From positions 131,375,651-131,439,650 of the forward strand of contig OU015498.1 in the NCBI GenBank assembly GCA_907164885.2: DNA of 64,000 nt. Reading direction: 5' to 3'. Position numbers and translations under genes: made by a program. The DNA is from Dolomedes plantarius. Taxonomy: Eukaryota > Arthropoda > Arachnida > Araneae > Dolomedidae. A model generated the notes under the pieces. It searched no databases. It worked only from the letters and a program-made list of their open reading frames with translations, and was not told where the DNA came from. Below, in pieces: positions 11,611 through 24,933 of the stretch. Positions within the stretch are counted from its first letter, which is position 1. The number at the start of each line of letters is the position of its first letter.

Positions 11611-14600
11611 ATTTTTAACACTTATTAGTTTTAGTAATTCATAACGATAGCGTTCAATTTTAATGGAATTTATCTCGAATAATTTTAATCTCTTTTTCAT
11701 TTCATTTTTTTTTGTTTATAATGTATACGAATTATTTTTATCTTCATTTATAAGTATTTTTACTCTAATGATATCCCCCCCCCCCCTAAAGTTAACGATC
11801 ACAGTTTGCTCTGTTCTAATGTCCGCTTTGATACGCATCCATTATGAGAGACTAATTTTTCTCACCTTCGGACACTCGACGCTCTGCCTGGAAGCAAAGT
11901 TCTTATCGCCCAGCTACGATAATTATCTTTGCGCGCGAAATGCCCCGATGTTTAGCACTTTAGCGTCTGGCATACATATTCTCTCTAGTACGAAGGCTCA
12001 GACTTCAGTCTAACACTTCCCTAGCATATTTCCTCTCTCGCAAAATTATACACATTACGCGACTAAAAAAGAGTTAAAAGGTAGCCAGGGTGGCGATTCT
12101 GTTAGTAAAAAATCGGCGCCAAGAGGCGGGGGTGGAGACTACAGTAACTACACGTTTTGAGAAGGAGAGGAATAGGGGGGAGGATATAAACGACAGGTGG
12201 CAAAAACCGGCTCCTGGTTCTACCTGTCCGTGCACTCCCCTAGAATTTTCGTTTTCTCTTTTTCCGTTTCTTTTTCTTTGCTTTCAGTTGTGTTCAAGCC
12301 CCTGTTATATGCATGTTAAATTACAACCCGTAGGGTAAGTAGATCCAACAAACTGAGGTTCAAAGAGTTACCCGCCAAAATTTTAAAATATATTCGGCTA
12401 AATTCTCAAAATTTTACTTTTGGGCTTGATTGACAATCAATGAATAATTACAAAATAAAAAGAACTTTTTAAATACCACGTTTTTAAAGTTTCTGTTGAA
12501 TCATGTAAACTTAGACAATTCTATGTATTAATAAATACTTTAAAAAAAATTTTTTGATGAATTATTTTTAATCACTTTTTAGTCGTTTCCACTATCCACA
12601 GACTTTATAAACTGCTAACTTTTATAATTTTTTAAAAATTTTTTGCGCACAATAGTTTTGTACACAAACAAAATTCACATGTATTCTGTTTTCAAAATGG
12701 TCAAACGCCGTTACGCAAAAGTGCAAGCATTGAATTCGATCGAAGGGCCACCTTGCGGATTTTTTTCCGAACTAACTTTCCATGCAAAACAAAATTAACT
12801 GAAAATGAATTCAATTCTGCTTAAAGATGGCTAAAATTATTTAAAAAATGCATTGTCATCGTGTTCTGATCTATTCTAAAAGTTTCAAGTGTCTAGCTAG
12901 TCGGGAAGTTAGTTAAAAATCGATTGCAAGATTTCTACTGCACAAACACACAAACAAGAAAGCGAGTTAATAAAAACGGGGTAATAAATAAACATACACG
13001 TCTGAATCATTTCAAGCTAAATATATCGATACTTTTCATTAATAAATATAGCACGGCACTTTAAAGATCGAAATTTTCCTTTTAGACAAATACGACACCG
13101 AATACGCATATTTGCTAATGTTTTATTTGCCTGACCTTTCTCCACCTAATTGATATTCTCGCTCCAGTATAACGGCAACCGCAAACCACGGATCAATTTC
13201 TTTACGCTACTATTTTAGAAAGAGTCATTCTTCATTCATCGTCTGAGGTCCAAACAACACCGGTGGTGCGCAGAGCGTAAATTGATATTAGGATGTGGCT
13301 GAGGAGATCGGCCATTTACACGCTCTGACGATCCGAAATTTCTTTGCACAGAAGCCACGTGGCGCATCTTGTTCCCCTCCTCACCTTGTTATTATTTTGC
13401 GTTTGAAAGGAAACTAATGATATTCTCTATTTCCTTCTACTTAAAGCTTTTTGCTACAGTTGAAACTTCAATCATAGTGTTACTAATCTTTAACTTTTTT
13501 TGCGGTGTTTTATTAAGTTTTCAAACCAACTAAATTCATGAATCATATAACTATTTTAATGGCATTTTATCTAGGACAACATTTTGATCATTTTGGTACG
13601 AATAATAACAAAAAATTCAACTGAACATGAAATAGGTCCTCATTTAGGTCATGTTTCGTTGAAAAATTGACGTGTCTCATTTAAAGAACTCTATCATTTT
13701 TATAAATATTTTTTATCATATTAAAGACATATTGAAGTCGCGTTTGCTAGCATATGTTCTGATACTTGTATAAATGGATGTTAATATACAAACAGCATAT
13801 ATATGAAAAAATACGCATAACCATATACATTATGCTTAGGTGAAAAAAATTCACAAAAATTTCAAAGCATTTTTGTGAATTTTTCTCGAAATAATTATGT
13901 ATGAATGCGTATTCCTGATTGCAGCAGATAAAGATGTATACAAACGTTCTTAAATGAGACTTATACAGGTTTATCAATTTGATACTAATTCATATAATAC
14001 GCTGAGTTTGTCTGAAATTCAATGCAGCAAAAATGGCCCACAGTAGCACAATATTTGTTACAATTCGGTACCCATAATATGAATAGACACAAGCTGTGTT
14101 AAAATCTGGACTTACGTTACCAAGTCCTCTGCATAATTTGTACGAAATGCACTGTTAAACCTGCTAAATGTATTCGACACAGGACAGACAAAATGGATAT
14201 CGCCTTCTCAGGGGTTCTTTTTACAAAGAAAACAGCAACATTATTTACGAATTTGAGAGAAATTTATTAAATTAGTATGCTAAGAAACACAGTACCATTT
14301 ATTAATGTTGCATATTACTACCCCGCAAAAATATTCGTACGAAATAATGGAATAGTTAATTGCGATTTTGGGGAAAGTTTTCCTTCATTGGAGCACACTA
14401 TATTTTCCGTTAAGTTGGGGCAGATGGTTTTGCCCTCAGAATTTTCAGTTGACACACGCGTCTTTAGTTACGTCAGCAGGTGAAAAGGGAAGTCCTCGAG
14501 AGATAAAAAAAAAAAATCCTTTCTCTTACGACACGGAGTCTTCTGTGAGACGGCATTTAATGACTGGGTTTAATAACTGTGTATCTGAACGTTTTTCCTT

Positions 14601-17600
14601 TCTTCGGCGAAACACACTGTGATACGTTGTAAAAAAATTTTTTCACGAGAACGTGAGTTCAGTGAGTTACAATACACGTTACTTGTTTCCGTAAAAAATA
14701 TTGAAATCTTTTGTTGTTTTAAATGTTACTTTTGTTATTATTGAAGTTAAGTAGGTCATCCGCCCCTCGTAGGTCAAACATTATCTATAGGTTATGACGG
14801 ATTCGAGAAAATTTTAGTGGTAGTACTTAAATTAAAAATCATTTTTAAATAATTTAATTAAATATTTGAGTCCGCATATGTTATTCATAATAAAGGAATC
14901 GGAATTATTTATTCCTCTATATTTTTAGAAGTAATTTGCCTGTGGTCAACGAAGACTGCTTTTGATGAAAGCATTATCGCAGATTTATCATCTTTCGAAA
15001 ATCCTCGCATGTTTATTACTCTTTTCTCTGAACATTGTAGAGCCACACAGAGCCACATTACCTAGAAAGTCACGTTTTTCAAATTAAAAAAAAAAATTGC
15101 CATAAGGAAAAGATTCATCGACATTTCAATATTGACAGACGGCAGCAACGAATTTAAAATGAACCTGCAACCTTTTGCCTAAAATTAATGATATAAATAC
15201 GAAGAAATATATTAATATAAATACTAGTTATTCAATAACCCATGGTCTGATACAAACGGTGTGATACAAATGTGCGCTATTTTTGCTGCACTAAATTACA
15301 GGCAAACCAAGCTACTAAGCTTAAATTTGTCCACGACCTTTCAAATTACAGTACATAAGATAATATTCAAAAAATTCTTCTACCTTGAATTTTGTTACAG
15401 TTTTACGGTGGTTAGATCTTCGTAACATGCTGTATGACTCTGGTAGTTTAAATGCGGCAAATTGAATGTCACATTTTGGCATTTTGTCTCGCTATTAAAC
15501 TAATAAATTTTCAAGTTAACTTCAGTGCAACAACGACTAGGTTTAAAATAATTCGGCAGGTACTTATGACTCACGGACTTATAAAATTGGTATTATCATG
15601 CATGTACATTCACACCCACGGACAATTACTTACACTTCATGAATAGGATGAGAAAATGCTCTAAAGAAATGCATTATCCAGGAGTTTTATCGTAATAAGA
15701 CTAATGCATTCAGGCATCCATTCATGCAACGACGAATGCATCCAGGCATCCACTCATTTTTATATAGGTTTGTACGAGTGTTTGCTTTTGTACGGAAATT
15801 TTTTTAACTTAACAGACTGAGAATGCTATGATTCAAAATTTGCATCGACTAAACGTTTACAGAAAAAGAAAGTAAATAAACAAATAAAGTCTAAATTCTC
15901 TAGCTAATGAAAAAAAAGGAATTTAACTGAATCCTTTTGCGTCAGAACCTCCCATCACGAACTTAGAGATTATATGGGATATCCTCTAATGAGACATATA
16001 TATATAGCTCATACCCACTACTCTTCACGCTTGGAAATTTGTTAGCCTGCTTGGAGTTACTTGGAAATGTGTGTTTTTTATGCTCTTTACGAACATAAAC
16101 AAACCATTAACTACGCCATGGAACCTGTTTCTAGCGGTACATTTAACCATAACATCTCGAGAAGAAGAAGAAAAAAAAAAACCCGTTTCTCAGATTTAGC
16201 ACCGCTGTCTGGATTGCAGTTAAGGGTAGAATAAGAGGCAACTACTTAACGGAACATCCGAGGCTTAAAAGCAAAATAATAATCCCATAAATAGGTAGAA
16301 AATAGTGAGAATAATAATATGTATTGGGCTGCCTGTTTCCAAGAGAAGGCAGTAAGTTAACTACGTCGTTACGTGGTTATCAAGTATTGAGTCTATGCAA
16401 TTCCTCTGTTAGTTATACCGGAGACATTATTCTTTTTACGGTGATTTGTTATATTTGATAAATTTATAAGTTCATTTGATATTTTATATTGTTTTAGTAT
16501 TATTACTATACTAACTGTAAGTTATTAGAACCCAGTCCCGCAACCAGAATCAGCTTTTAGAGTGGTTTATCTTGTCTCTAGGTCATGAATTTTTGTTTCC
16601 GAGAATGTAGGTGGAGGTGATGAAAAATCGCACTCGATTGCTTTAGTCTATCGATTAAATTACTCGGTTTGGCCATCCGAAATTACATACACACAAACGG
16701 TTTGATTACAGGTGCGATAACATAATTTAATACCATGAATATTAATATAGGCATATATACACATCTTGTAATTGTTAACCTGATCACGTAATATTTCAAA
16801 ATTCTTTCAAAAAAAGAATTCACGATCTCTTTCTAAAACCTATAGTCAAACATAAGTTGGTCAAATACGCAGTGAGAATAAAGAATTACCGAAGCAGGAA
16901 TTTTTCCAAAAATTTTTTATGGAGAATTAGTATTTAAGTAGTTCAAGACGGAAAAAAAACAAGCGTTATAAATAGGATACAATAATTCAAATTAGGCATC
17001 CATCTGTCACACTTTAATCTCTAGAAAAGTTTCACTTGATTTGAACTTTTTAAATTTGAAATCCTTATGCTTACCATATAAATCTATATTAAGAAATCCT
17101 CATACACGTATACATAACTATGTATTCTATAAAAATCTCCTACTAGTTTAGCTCATGCTATCACAAAAAGACGGACATTTAATTTTTTTTTTTTTAACAG
17201 ATACAGGAAACAGAAATATAGAGGTTACGTTCTAGTCATTAATTATCCGCTAAAAATCTCGTTAAAAATTAAACGTATGCTTTTAAAAATCTTAATCTAT
17301 AACATATTTTTCATAATATAAAAGAAATATTTGATTGGTTGTTTTGGTATATAGTGTAGATACAAATGTTCGTAAATTCCAATATCAAAGAAAATACCCA
17401 ACGCATAACAGTTGCTATCCGCTGCTATTAACGCACGATCCAAGTGTCAGAAAAGTTTTATTACGAAAAGGTGGATTTTCTCTCAGAAGCTCTTCACTAG
17501 CACGACAGATGTTTGCAGGGCTGAGGATTTTTTTATGCACACAAACGTGCGCGCGTAACGCTTACTATCGCAGGTGAAAACATAACTTAATTGTATAAAA

Positions 17601-17805
17601 TTTAGTCATTTCTTACATGATAGAAATTCGTATGAGAACTGAACTTATGTAATAATTACGTAATTAATGTTGAGGGTACATGCTTGATTTTTGACAGGAG
17701 TCTTATTTCAAGGGTACCGTGACGCAATCTTGTATTCACACCATCAGCCGTTTCATTTCTTTTATTATTTGTTTATAATTTATATACTTAAAAATGTTCA
17801 TTATT
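11611..17805. other. AT-rich DNA with two moderately GC-rich patches, no gene seen
   Basis: The patches 11860-12260 and 13190-13370 have higher GC than their surroundings and no convincing coding potential. A small direct repeat, AATGCATYCAGGCATCCA, occurs twice near 15700-15755. The remaining sequence has only chance ORFs, such as 13747-13977 and 14368-14622. Confidence 0.5.
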
Positions 17806-18062
17806 TCTGTACGTCAGAGGTAAACTTTCATATGTAGAAAATTCCAATTTTTCAGGAAAGCTTTTCAGGACAGCTTTGTGATGGTTTACCTCTCATCAGG
17901 ACTTACATATGCGATAGTTTATAAGTCCATATTTAACCCACCATCTTATTTTGCATGTATGACAGTTTTCCTCAAAGAAGCTCAATCCAAAAGGAGTCAC
18001 TTAAATAAAAATATCGAAGATGAAGAAAATGCACTTATGATAGTTTACCTCTGAGGTACAGA
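17806..18062. mobile_element. MITE-like element with terminal inverted repeats
   Basis: The left end TCTGTACGTCAGAGGTAAAC at 17806 and the right end, which reads TCTGTACCTCAGAGGTAAAC on the other strand and ends at 18062, form imperfect terminal inverted repeats of about 28 bp, 257 bp apart. A third, internal copy of the GGTTTACCTCTCATCAGG motif lies at about 17882. There is no coding capacity. A possible short AT-rich target duplication cannot be defined. The superfamily is unknown. Confidence 0.65.
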
Positions 18063-18705
18063 TTTATAAACCTTAAATTAAAATATTTGGTTATGTAGAG
18101 ATGAATATAAAACTTTTTCTTGCATAAGGAATAATCTGTTTTATCGATTAGCTATAGAGTTAAGATGTTTTTATCTAAACGTGTTTACTTGATTTATAAA
18201 ACCAATGCCACAACGGTTGAGGTTTCAAACATCGCTATAAAAAAATGAATTTAAGCTCATATGACTGAATACGCTCAATTTATAGCTATTATATTTTGCA
18301 ATACGAGGGTTATCGTTCGAGGATTCATTTACGATGTTTATATGTAAACTTACTTTATAAAACAAATATTAGTAAATGAATAAGCATTATGAAAATGAGG
18401 GTGAGACTGATGCACTGATTGGTTACAAAACATGAAGGAATATGAATAGTTTACATATTTGGAAAACAGTTTCATATCCTAATTAATAATTTTTAAATTA
18501 TTACTCTTAAATGTGTAATTTAGTAGTTCACTGCATTAGGAGTCAGTAAATTATGTTGTTTTTTGATGTTTTGACGCTCTATTTGAATATCAGGTACGCG
18601 ACGATTCAGTTATCATCACAGAATAAGACACAAAAAAATCAACAACTTTAACTAACAGTGCACTAGTGACGGCAAAAAAAAGGAAACAGGCAATCGGGTA
18701 CTCAC

Positions 18706-18856
18706 GTTTCTTTTTGGCATCGGCGGTGTCCGCCTGATGACCGGGGGAGGACGAGACCAGGTTGGTCATCATCACCCCAGTCATGTCCCCGTACATGTCC
18801 TCTTGCATCCGCAGATCCGCCGCATCCGCTAGAACTGCGCGCGCATCGTTCACCAC
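18706..18856 (-). CDS. Isolated internal exon of an unrecognised protein gene
   Basis: On the minus strand a pyrimidine-rich tract and acceptor (TTTCTCTTTCTTCTGTG then TCAACAG) ends at 18857. A strong donor GTGAGT starts at 18705. The 151-bp exon between them is GC-rich, unlike its AT-rich flanks, and is open in the frame that gives VVNDARAVLADAAD, then MQEDMYGDMTG, then SSSPGHQADTADAKKK, ending in phase 1. The Lys-rich end could begin a basic or nuclear-localisation segment in the next exon. A second frame is also open and gives a Gly, Arg and Ser-rich peptide, which looks less natural. I do not recognise the protein. The flanking exons would lie left of 18.7 kb (downstream) and right of it (upstream), perhaps as far away as the promoter-like patch at 46.3 kb. 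No mutation is visible in the splice sites. Confidence 0.6.
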
Positions 18857-19071
18857 CTGTTGACACAGAAGAAAGAGAAAGGCATAACGTCAGAATTTGA
18901 GGTCTAAGTAATTGTTTATATTCAATTATGTACTTATAACTCTCCAACGGTTTAAAATAAGAATCTTAAAAGCAGTGCGTGATGGACAAAATTAAAAACA
19001 CGAGGGTTATCACGCAGTATGATCACTAGTAAGGAATGATTCGGCGCTAATCGAAAATAATGTGGTTTAAT
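18857..19071. other. Intron-like AT-rich DNA
   Basis: Sequence upstream (on the minus strand) of the exon acceptor. It includes the polypyrimidine tract next to the acceptor and otherwise holds nothing recognisable. Confidence 0.5.
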
Positions 19072-19373
19072 GCTCGAGCAAATGAATAAATTTAAAAAAA
19101 AATCATTCTTAAGATATAATAAGTTTAAATGAATCATTCGTGTCGTTTTCTGCTATTGTTAACAAGAGTAATCCATAGTTAAAGCTCTGTTTTTTAAGTG
19201 TTTATACGTGTTAAACGTTTAAAGCCCGAACAAATGAAAAAATAAAAAATAAAAAAATCATTCTGAAGGTATAATAAATTAAAATGAATCATTCGGATCA
19301 TTTTCTTATATTGTTAATAAGAGTTAGTCATCGTAAAAGCTCCGTTTATAAGGTTTTTAAATGTGTTAGTCAT
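19072..19373. repeat. Diverged tandem duplication, about 151-bp unit
   Basis: Two adjacent copies (19072-19218 and 19223-19373) share the ordered blocks GARCAAATGAA, AAAAATCATTCT, TATAATAA, AAATGAATCATTCG and TATTGTTAA. Their indels and substitutions indicate an old duplication. No coding content. Confidence 0.75.
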
Positions 19374-22134
19374 GAAAAATAATGCACGTTTCATTTTCTT
19401 GTGCTACTGGCATTCTGAAAATAATTATAATATACAAAGTTACTTTATGGTTATCAGTAACGACTTATTTTAGAGAAAAAGGAACCGAGCCTGTCAATTT
19501 ATAATGAAATCAAATATTTAATAGTGATATTTATGCTAATGGGGATGAGTATTACTTTAATACTAGAAAATTTCTGTATTGTGCACCTTGTACACTCACT
19601 AATAAATATCTAATAAAACTATTGCATATAATTAACCATTAATGTGTAACAGACAATGGACAGAAATTTAAACAACAAGAAATTAGTGCTTATTAATAAC
19701 TGTTATCATTAAGGTATTATTAAACGTATGATAATTGGCTTTTTGTTTAACATGTATTATTCTTTCTGATTTGTTTTCAACCTTTTAATTTGGTAATTTA
19801 AAGAACTTTTTATGTTTATAATGCATTTTTTCTTCGCTTTTACATACGTCATTTATCACAACATTATTTCTTAGTTAATATCTCCAAACTTTTGCAGGTA
19901 TGACTGTGGGATATCTAACTCACTTACCATGTATTCCATTGTCTCCTTGTAGATAAAATTATAAGCATACACATATCTAATAAGCAAAGTTTAAGTTCGA
20001 AAGTTGAAGCAATTTTATAACAATAGTTTTGCCGGTAAATTTGGATATGGGGCTCGAAATAATTTATTTGATAACGCGATGGAAAAGGAATTTATAGTTT
20101 TGATAAGCGCAAATTTCGGTTTTTTTATAATTTTACAGTAGTACCACTGGATTTACTTGTGTTATGTTATATCAACAAGAAGTTATGACCACATTTCCTC
20201 TGAAATTTGTAACATTAGAGATAATACAGAAGCCACAATTTTGTACATCACAAATAATTATTCCCTAATATGGAGAGATGACTCATTCTGTTTTAAATAA
20301 TGACAAGTAAATTTAACTTTCTTTTAAACAATAAGAGGAAGATAGAAATACTCCAGCTAGATACACTCGCAACAATCTATTCGAAGTCTTCTGATCGCGT
20401 GACAATTGGAAACAAGGTCGCTCTGCCAGGAGTTGTCATGGCACTCCGTCTCTTTCCTCTTACGACATAAGATGGTTGAACACAATAGTCTTAAGCAGAA
20501 TTTTGGGCAACTGAGATGAAGCTTGCACTTTGTAAGTGAATGGAACTGATAGACTTAGAAGTCAATTAATTTGGCGGTTCCAAGAGCGTAAACAAGAAAT
20601 ATATTGTCCAGTACCAAGGTCTTGTCAGCAAAAGTGATGGTCAATGCTGAGGTCAAGTAGATTATGTCTGTTTTTGCGACTCGTGGTATAGTGGAAAGGA
20701 TCGCATTACCATCTTCAACAATACCATTCAACAGCAATATTACTAATGGTAGTTTGTTTTTGTACCACGGGCATGAAAGGTTGATTAAAGGCAAGCAAAG
20801 AATTAAGATTTATCGTAGAAGTTGTCACTCTTAGATTTTTCCTTTTACCATCATGGTCAATTCAGTAGTCACAGTGTTTCAGACAGATGTTAGTGTATTG
20901 TCGATTCATATCTTAGTAATATGCTGACTGAAAAAGTAAACTTGATTACAAAATTTTTTAACGATAGGGCATAAACACACATGTTTAAATCCCCATTTTG
21001 AAAAGTTGTGTTGCTGTAATTGGGTACTGAACATACCTGGTTCTTAGTATAGAAATAAGTTTATTTCGCTTTCTGTGTAGACATATAATTCTCCTAATAT
21101 AGACGCTTAAGAGACTTCCAAAATTTTATTACCTCATAATAGACGACGAGTAGACACACAGTTATTAAAAGTCTTAAGTTATAGATTTCCTTTAAACGAA
21201 TAAAAAATATAATATTTTTCAAATATTTCCAAAGTTTGCTTAGTTAGTCATAACCACGAAAAAATTCAAATTATTTTGAAATAGATGAAAACTTCTTTAT
21301 TATTTTAAGCTCGTTTTTACTATCTTCAAATACCACATTAGATTAGATTGTTCATAATTTTGATCATCTGGAAAAAGACATAAGAAAGAGTTTTGTATGA
21401 AATCATTGCTAGTCAATTGAAATTGAGTAAGATATACAGATGATGTTTATCCTTATGTAAAAGGTACCAAAAAGAAGCGTAAAGAATAAAATTTATAAAC
21501 AAAAACTTTTACTGGAATTTTTACCAAAGTTGTAACAAAAGATAAGGCAGAAATTCCGTATTTTTGTTTCATCGTAGAAATCTTCCAGCCGCCATCGAAA
21601 GATTTTCAATCGGAAAAGCGGAGTTTTTATTCATTTAATGTCTGGATTTGAAGATCCATTTTATCATTAACTTTGCTCTTTCAAAACCTACTTTAATTTG
21701 GAAGATCTAAGTTTCGGCTGAGAAATTAAATATTGTTGTAAATAAATAAAAATGAATATATAATTACGAAAATTCTTATAACGATTCCAGGAAAAAAAAC
21801 ACGTGCATGACGCAGGAATGATTCATCAGTATTTTAAGTGCTACACGTCAAATATGCTTTAGTTATCTCAATGTAACATTCATGCTTTGCAAGAACTGTG
21901 GAAAGTAGTTGCTTCCTCTATCTCATCATAAATATTCTTCCAGAATACAGGATTTTAAAACTCTGATTACATTTTTACCAAGCTTACTTCGTTACTAAAT
22001 ATATTCTGGCAGACGATGATGATACAATTCGTTTTCGCATTGAATGCGAAGTGAAATAGCGGATTTCCATTATTGACTGCTTAGTTGCTTTTCGCGGTAA
22101 AAAATACACGAGTAAAATAAATCTCTTCTCGCCG
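19374..22134. other. AT-rich non-coding DNA
   Basis: Nothing recognisable. The minus-strand ORF at 20555-20794 has a more protein-like composition than most but has no family match, splice context or neighbours, so I do not call it. Confidence 0.5.
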
Positions 22135-22390
22135 TCACCACTGCAGAGCGAGGGCTGGCTGGTGATACTACACGAGTGTGTTCCGTGCCGCATCCCTGCA
22201 TCGGTGACGATGATCACCTGGCGCAGGCACCTATTGGAACGCTGCTTGCGTGACGCCCCGTTACCGCCGTTCCCGAAGCACCCATCAGCGGGACAGGAGG
22301 GACTGCTCGCGAGCCGGCGGGAAAAAAAAGCCGCGACCGGAGAGCACACGAGCTCGCAGCAGTGCTGGCAGACTCGACTGTAATATTCTT
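22135..22390. promoter_or_regulatory. CpG-rich island, possible promoter
   Basis: A well-delimited GC- and CpG-rich block with AT-rich DNA on both sides. It contains TGACGATGATCACCTGG, a short G-rich run and several GCG/CGC clusters. ORFs cover it on both strands, which is a compositional effect. A CpG-rich block of this size commonly marks a promoter or first exon, but I see no TATA box or convincing donor. Confidence 0.3.
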
Positions 22391-22823
22391 TTAGCCGAGA
22401 AAAAGTTGAGTTTTTCGTGCTTCTATTGTTCTGCCAAGTATCTGTTTCCGGCAAGCGAAAGTATTGCGATGCACGTTCTTATACTGAGTACTGAGTGAAC
22501 GCCGCTTTTTTTTTTTAGTGACTGGAATATCGTCATTTTGGACACTGATATACGGTGATCATGTATTTTTTGATGTTGGAGGCAAGAAACTCTGAGATTA
22601 CTTCATACTTTGGAACCTAAAAGTTCCGTACTAGCATTTTATCCTCAGCTCAAGGAATGAGATAATTTCAGATTTTCATTCTTGACTGCTTAGTTGTTTG
22701 CATGCACACGGTATGCGAGACATTCGACATGGTTTGAAATATTCTAGAATTAAAAATCTTTTCATTGAAGTTGAACAGTGATTTTTATAATGATTTTATA
22801 TACTATTTTACTTCTATTTGAGC
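22391..22823. other. AT-rich non-coding DNA
   Basis: No feature seen between the CpG-rich island and the hAT-type element. Confidence 0.5.
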
Positions 22824-23290
22824 CATAGGCGTAGCGTGCTTCTAACTTTTTTTTTTTTTTTTGGGGGGGGGGGGGGAAGGGGGGGCACGAACTGAATTTA
22901 GTTAGGGCCCTCCTCAGCGCATTGACTGCCAGACGGTCCTTAAAATATGAAGTATTATGATTTTTTGAACTTGAATAACAATAGAATTGATGTTTGAGTA
23001 GTATTCAAAAGTTATACAATGAGGAAAATAAATATAATATAATTAAAATGAGAAAAAGATATATAGCATCGAATTTTTGCTATGGATCATATCGTTGTTA
23101 AAAACTATGTTAAAGCTAAAGACATAATCGGAATCTTCAGTTTCACAGTTTCAAAATGCGAAAAAATCCAACTTTGTTAAAAGTTTTTTTACAATTTTCC
23201 GATTTTAATTAAACTTCTAATAACGTTTTAATTTATTTCTAGTTAAGTTGGGGGGGGGGGCCCCCCCCCCCCCCGGACGCTACACCTATG
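22824..23290. mobile_element. hAT-type MITE with 8-bp target duplication
   Basis: The ends are CATAGGCGTAGCG at 22824 and, on the opposite strand, CATAGGTGTAGCG ending at 23290. They are flanked by the perfect 8-bp duplication ATTTGAGC (22816-22823 and 23291-23298), the length expected of hAT transposition. There is no transposase. Long T and G runs lie just inside the left end, and a G11-C14 block lies inside the right end. The terminal sequence resembles that of the 51362-51533 element. Confidence 0.85.
23250..23274. repeat. G11-C14 homopolymer palindrome
   Basis: Eleven G residues are followed directly by fourteen C residues, a perfect palindrome of 22 bp inside the right end of the hAT-type element. 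Such a tract is a strong hairpin or quadruplex former and also a common site of assembly or sequencing error. Confidence 0.9.
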
Positions 23291-24933
23291 ATTTGAGCAA
23301 TGCAATCCGAGATTAATATTCTGTCTTAAGACGGAGTGAGGATTTCTGGGGATTATTTTCCTAGAGAAAGTGTGATAGTGTTTACGTCAAACGCCAAGAA
23401 AATTGCTGATATCTTTCATTTCGTCACAGCTGGGAAGTGTAGACGAGAATCTTGAACCCGAATATCCAAGAATCTTAAATGCCAGCCTCCCATCATTTCT
23501 GTACTTCCTCTCAATCATATATCAGTTGATTTTGACAATTCGGCCAGATGTTCAAATTCGGGAGTTACAAAAAGCAGACAAACAGAATAAGCTAAACAGA
23601 TTATAAACGCGTGTATGTTAATGTGCATTAGAATTAATGTTAAGTGGCGTACACGCGTAAAAGAAGGCATTTCTTCCTTAACATGCAAGTACGGAAAAGG
23701 CGAATACGGCCGAAAACGGAAAAGTTGGGGGTTTCCCTGAGAGATTCTCAGTTTGGCTAAGGCGATTTCCTAAAATAATATCAGACTATGCTCCTTCGGA
23801 CTATTTCAAAACTCCCAATCGATGCAAGAACTTCTGTATTTTTGTAATACTTCCTTCGCATTTACCTTTGCAACGCGGTGGCTTAAATTTCCACAGGTCT
23901 GCCTAAAGGATTAGTGATTCACCAAATTTTTGTCATAATATGAAAGACGTAAAAGGAGTGTGCAGGAAGATGCGAATGGAATATAGCACGGCAATAGATA
24001 TCTCCAAAGCGTTTTCTCGTTTCAAGATAAACTTTATAATGCATTCATTGAATACTTATGCAACCTAAGAATAGAGTGGTATTCTATTGAAAATATTGAC
24101 ATTATATAATCACATTTTACATGCCGTGTGAGGGGAGGGTGTAGGAGATAAGCTCATGGGTTTGTCGCATTCCTTTAAAGCAATGGTCATTACAGGTTTT
24201 GAGATACTGTGGTGTTAATTTAAATTCCTAGACTGCCGTAAATGATAAGAATTTACCATTTTTTATGCATCATTTGCGATTAAATTTAGGGCATACGAAT
24301 TATATCCTGTTTTGCATACAGAAATAACACTATGCATTTCTTAAGAATTTTCTTTGATAATAAGGAAAATTTTCCCCTGAGGGTTATCACTATGCTCCTA
24401 CGTAAGAGATATTAATATTACGTTAAGTTTCCTCGATTGTATTACACAATTTCTTTATCATCTAGTAATAGCTGGTTAAAAAAAATATTGCTTGCGATAG
24501 CTTAAATTTGTTACGCAAGCTGATACCGAACATGAACAAAAGTCAACAGTCCTAAATACGGAAATTTTTTCCAAATTTGCCTTCGTCTCGGTGATTGGAG
24601 GCATTCCCGTTTCATAAGAATGCACATTAAGTGTATTAAATCAAATTACCAATTCGTGCATTATCATTTTTTATATTGGACAAGTTGTAGAAGGAAAAGG
24701 TAATTGTTTATTTAACTGTAATTATAAAAGTACAGAATACGAAGAGCAAATAATCTCAAATTTAATAAGAAAGGGCTTGAATTAAAACGGAATACGAGAC
24801 TACATTAAGTCAGGCCATATCTCCTTTATAGTACGATAATCATCATTACAACAATCTTGGGTTGAACACACAACAGAGTTTGGCAATTTAAAACAAGGGT
24901 TTCTTTTTTTCTTCCACGAATCAATAATTCTAA
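23291..24933. other. AT-rich non-coding DNA
   Basis: Nothing recognisable beyond the target duplication of the preceding MITE. The ORF 23403-23606 has no support. Confidence 0.55.

Noticed and set aside
20555..20794. 79-codon minus-strand ORF with somewhat protein-like composition
   Set aside because: It matches no family that I recognise, has no splice signals or neighbours and lies in AT-rich DNA where frames of this length are expected by chance.
21984..22454. 156-codon minus-strand ORF through the CpG-rich island
   Set aside because: Its length is explained by scarcity of stop codons in GC-rich DNA. Opposite-strand frames are open too and no domain is visible.
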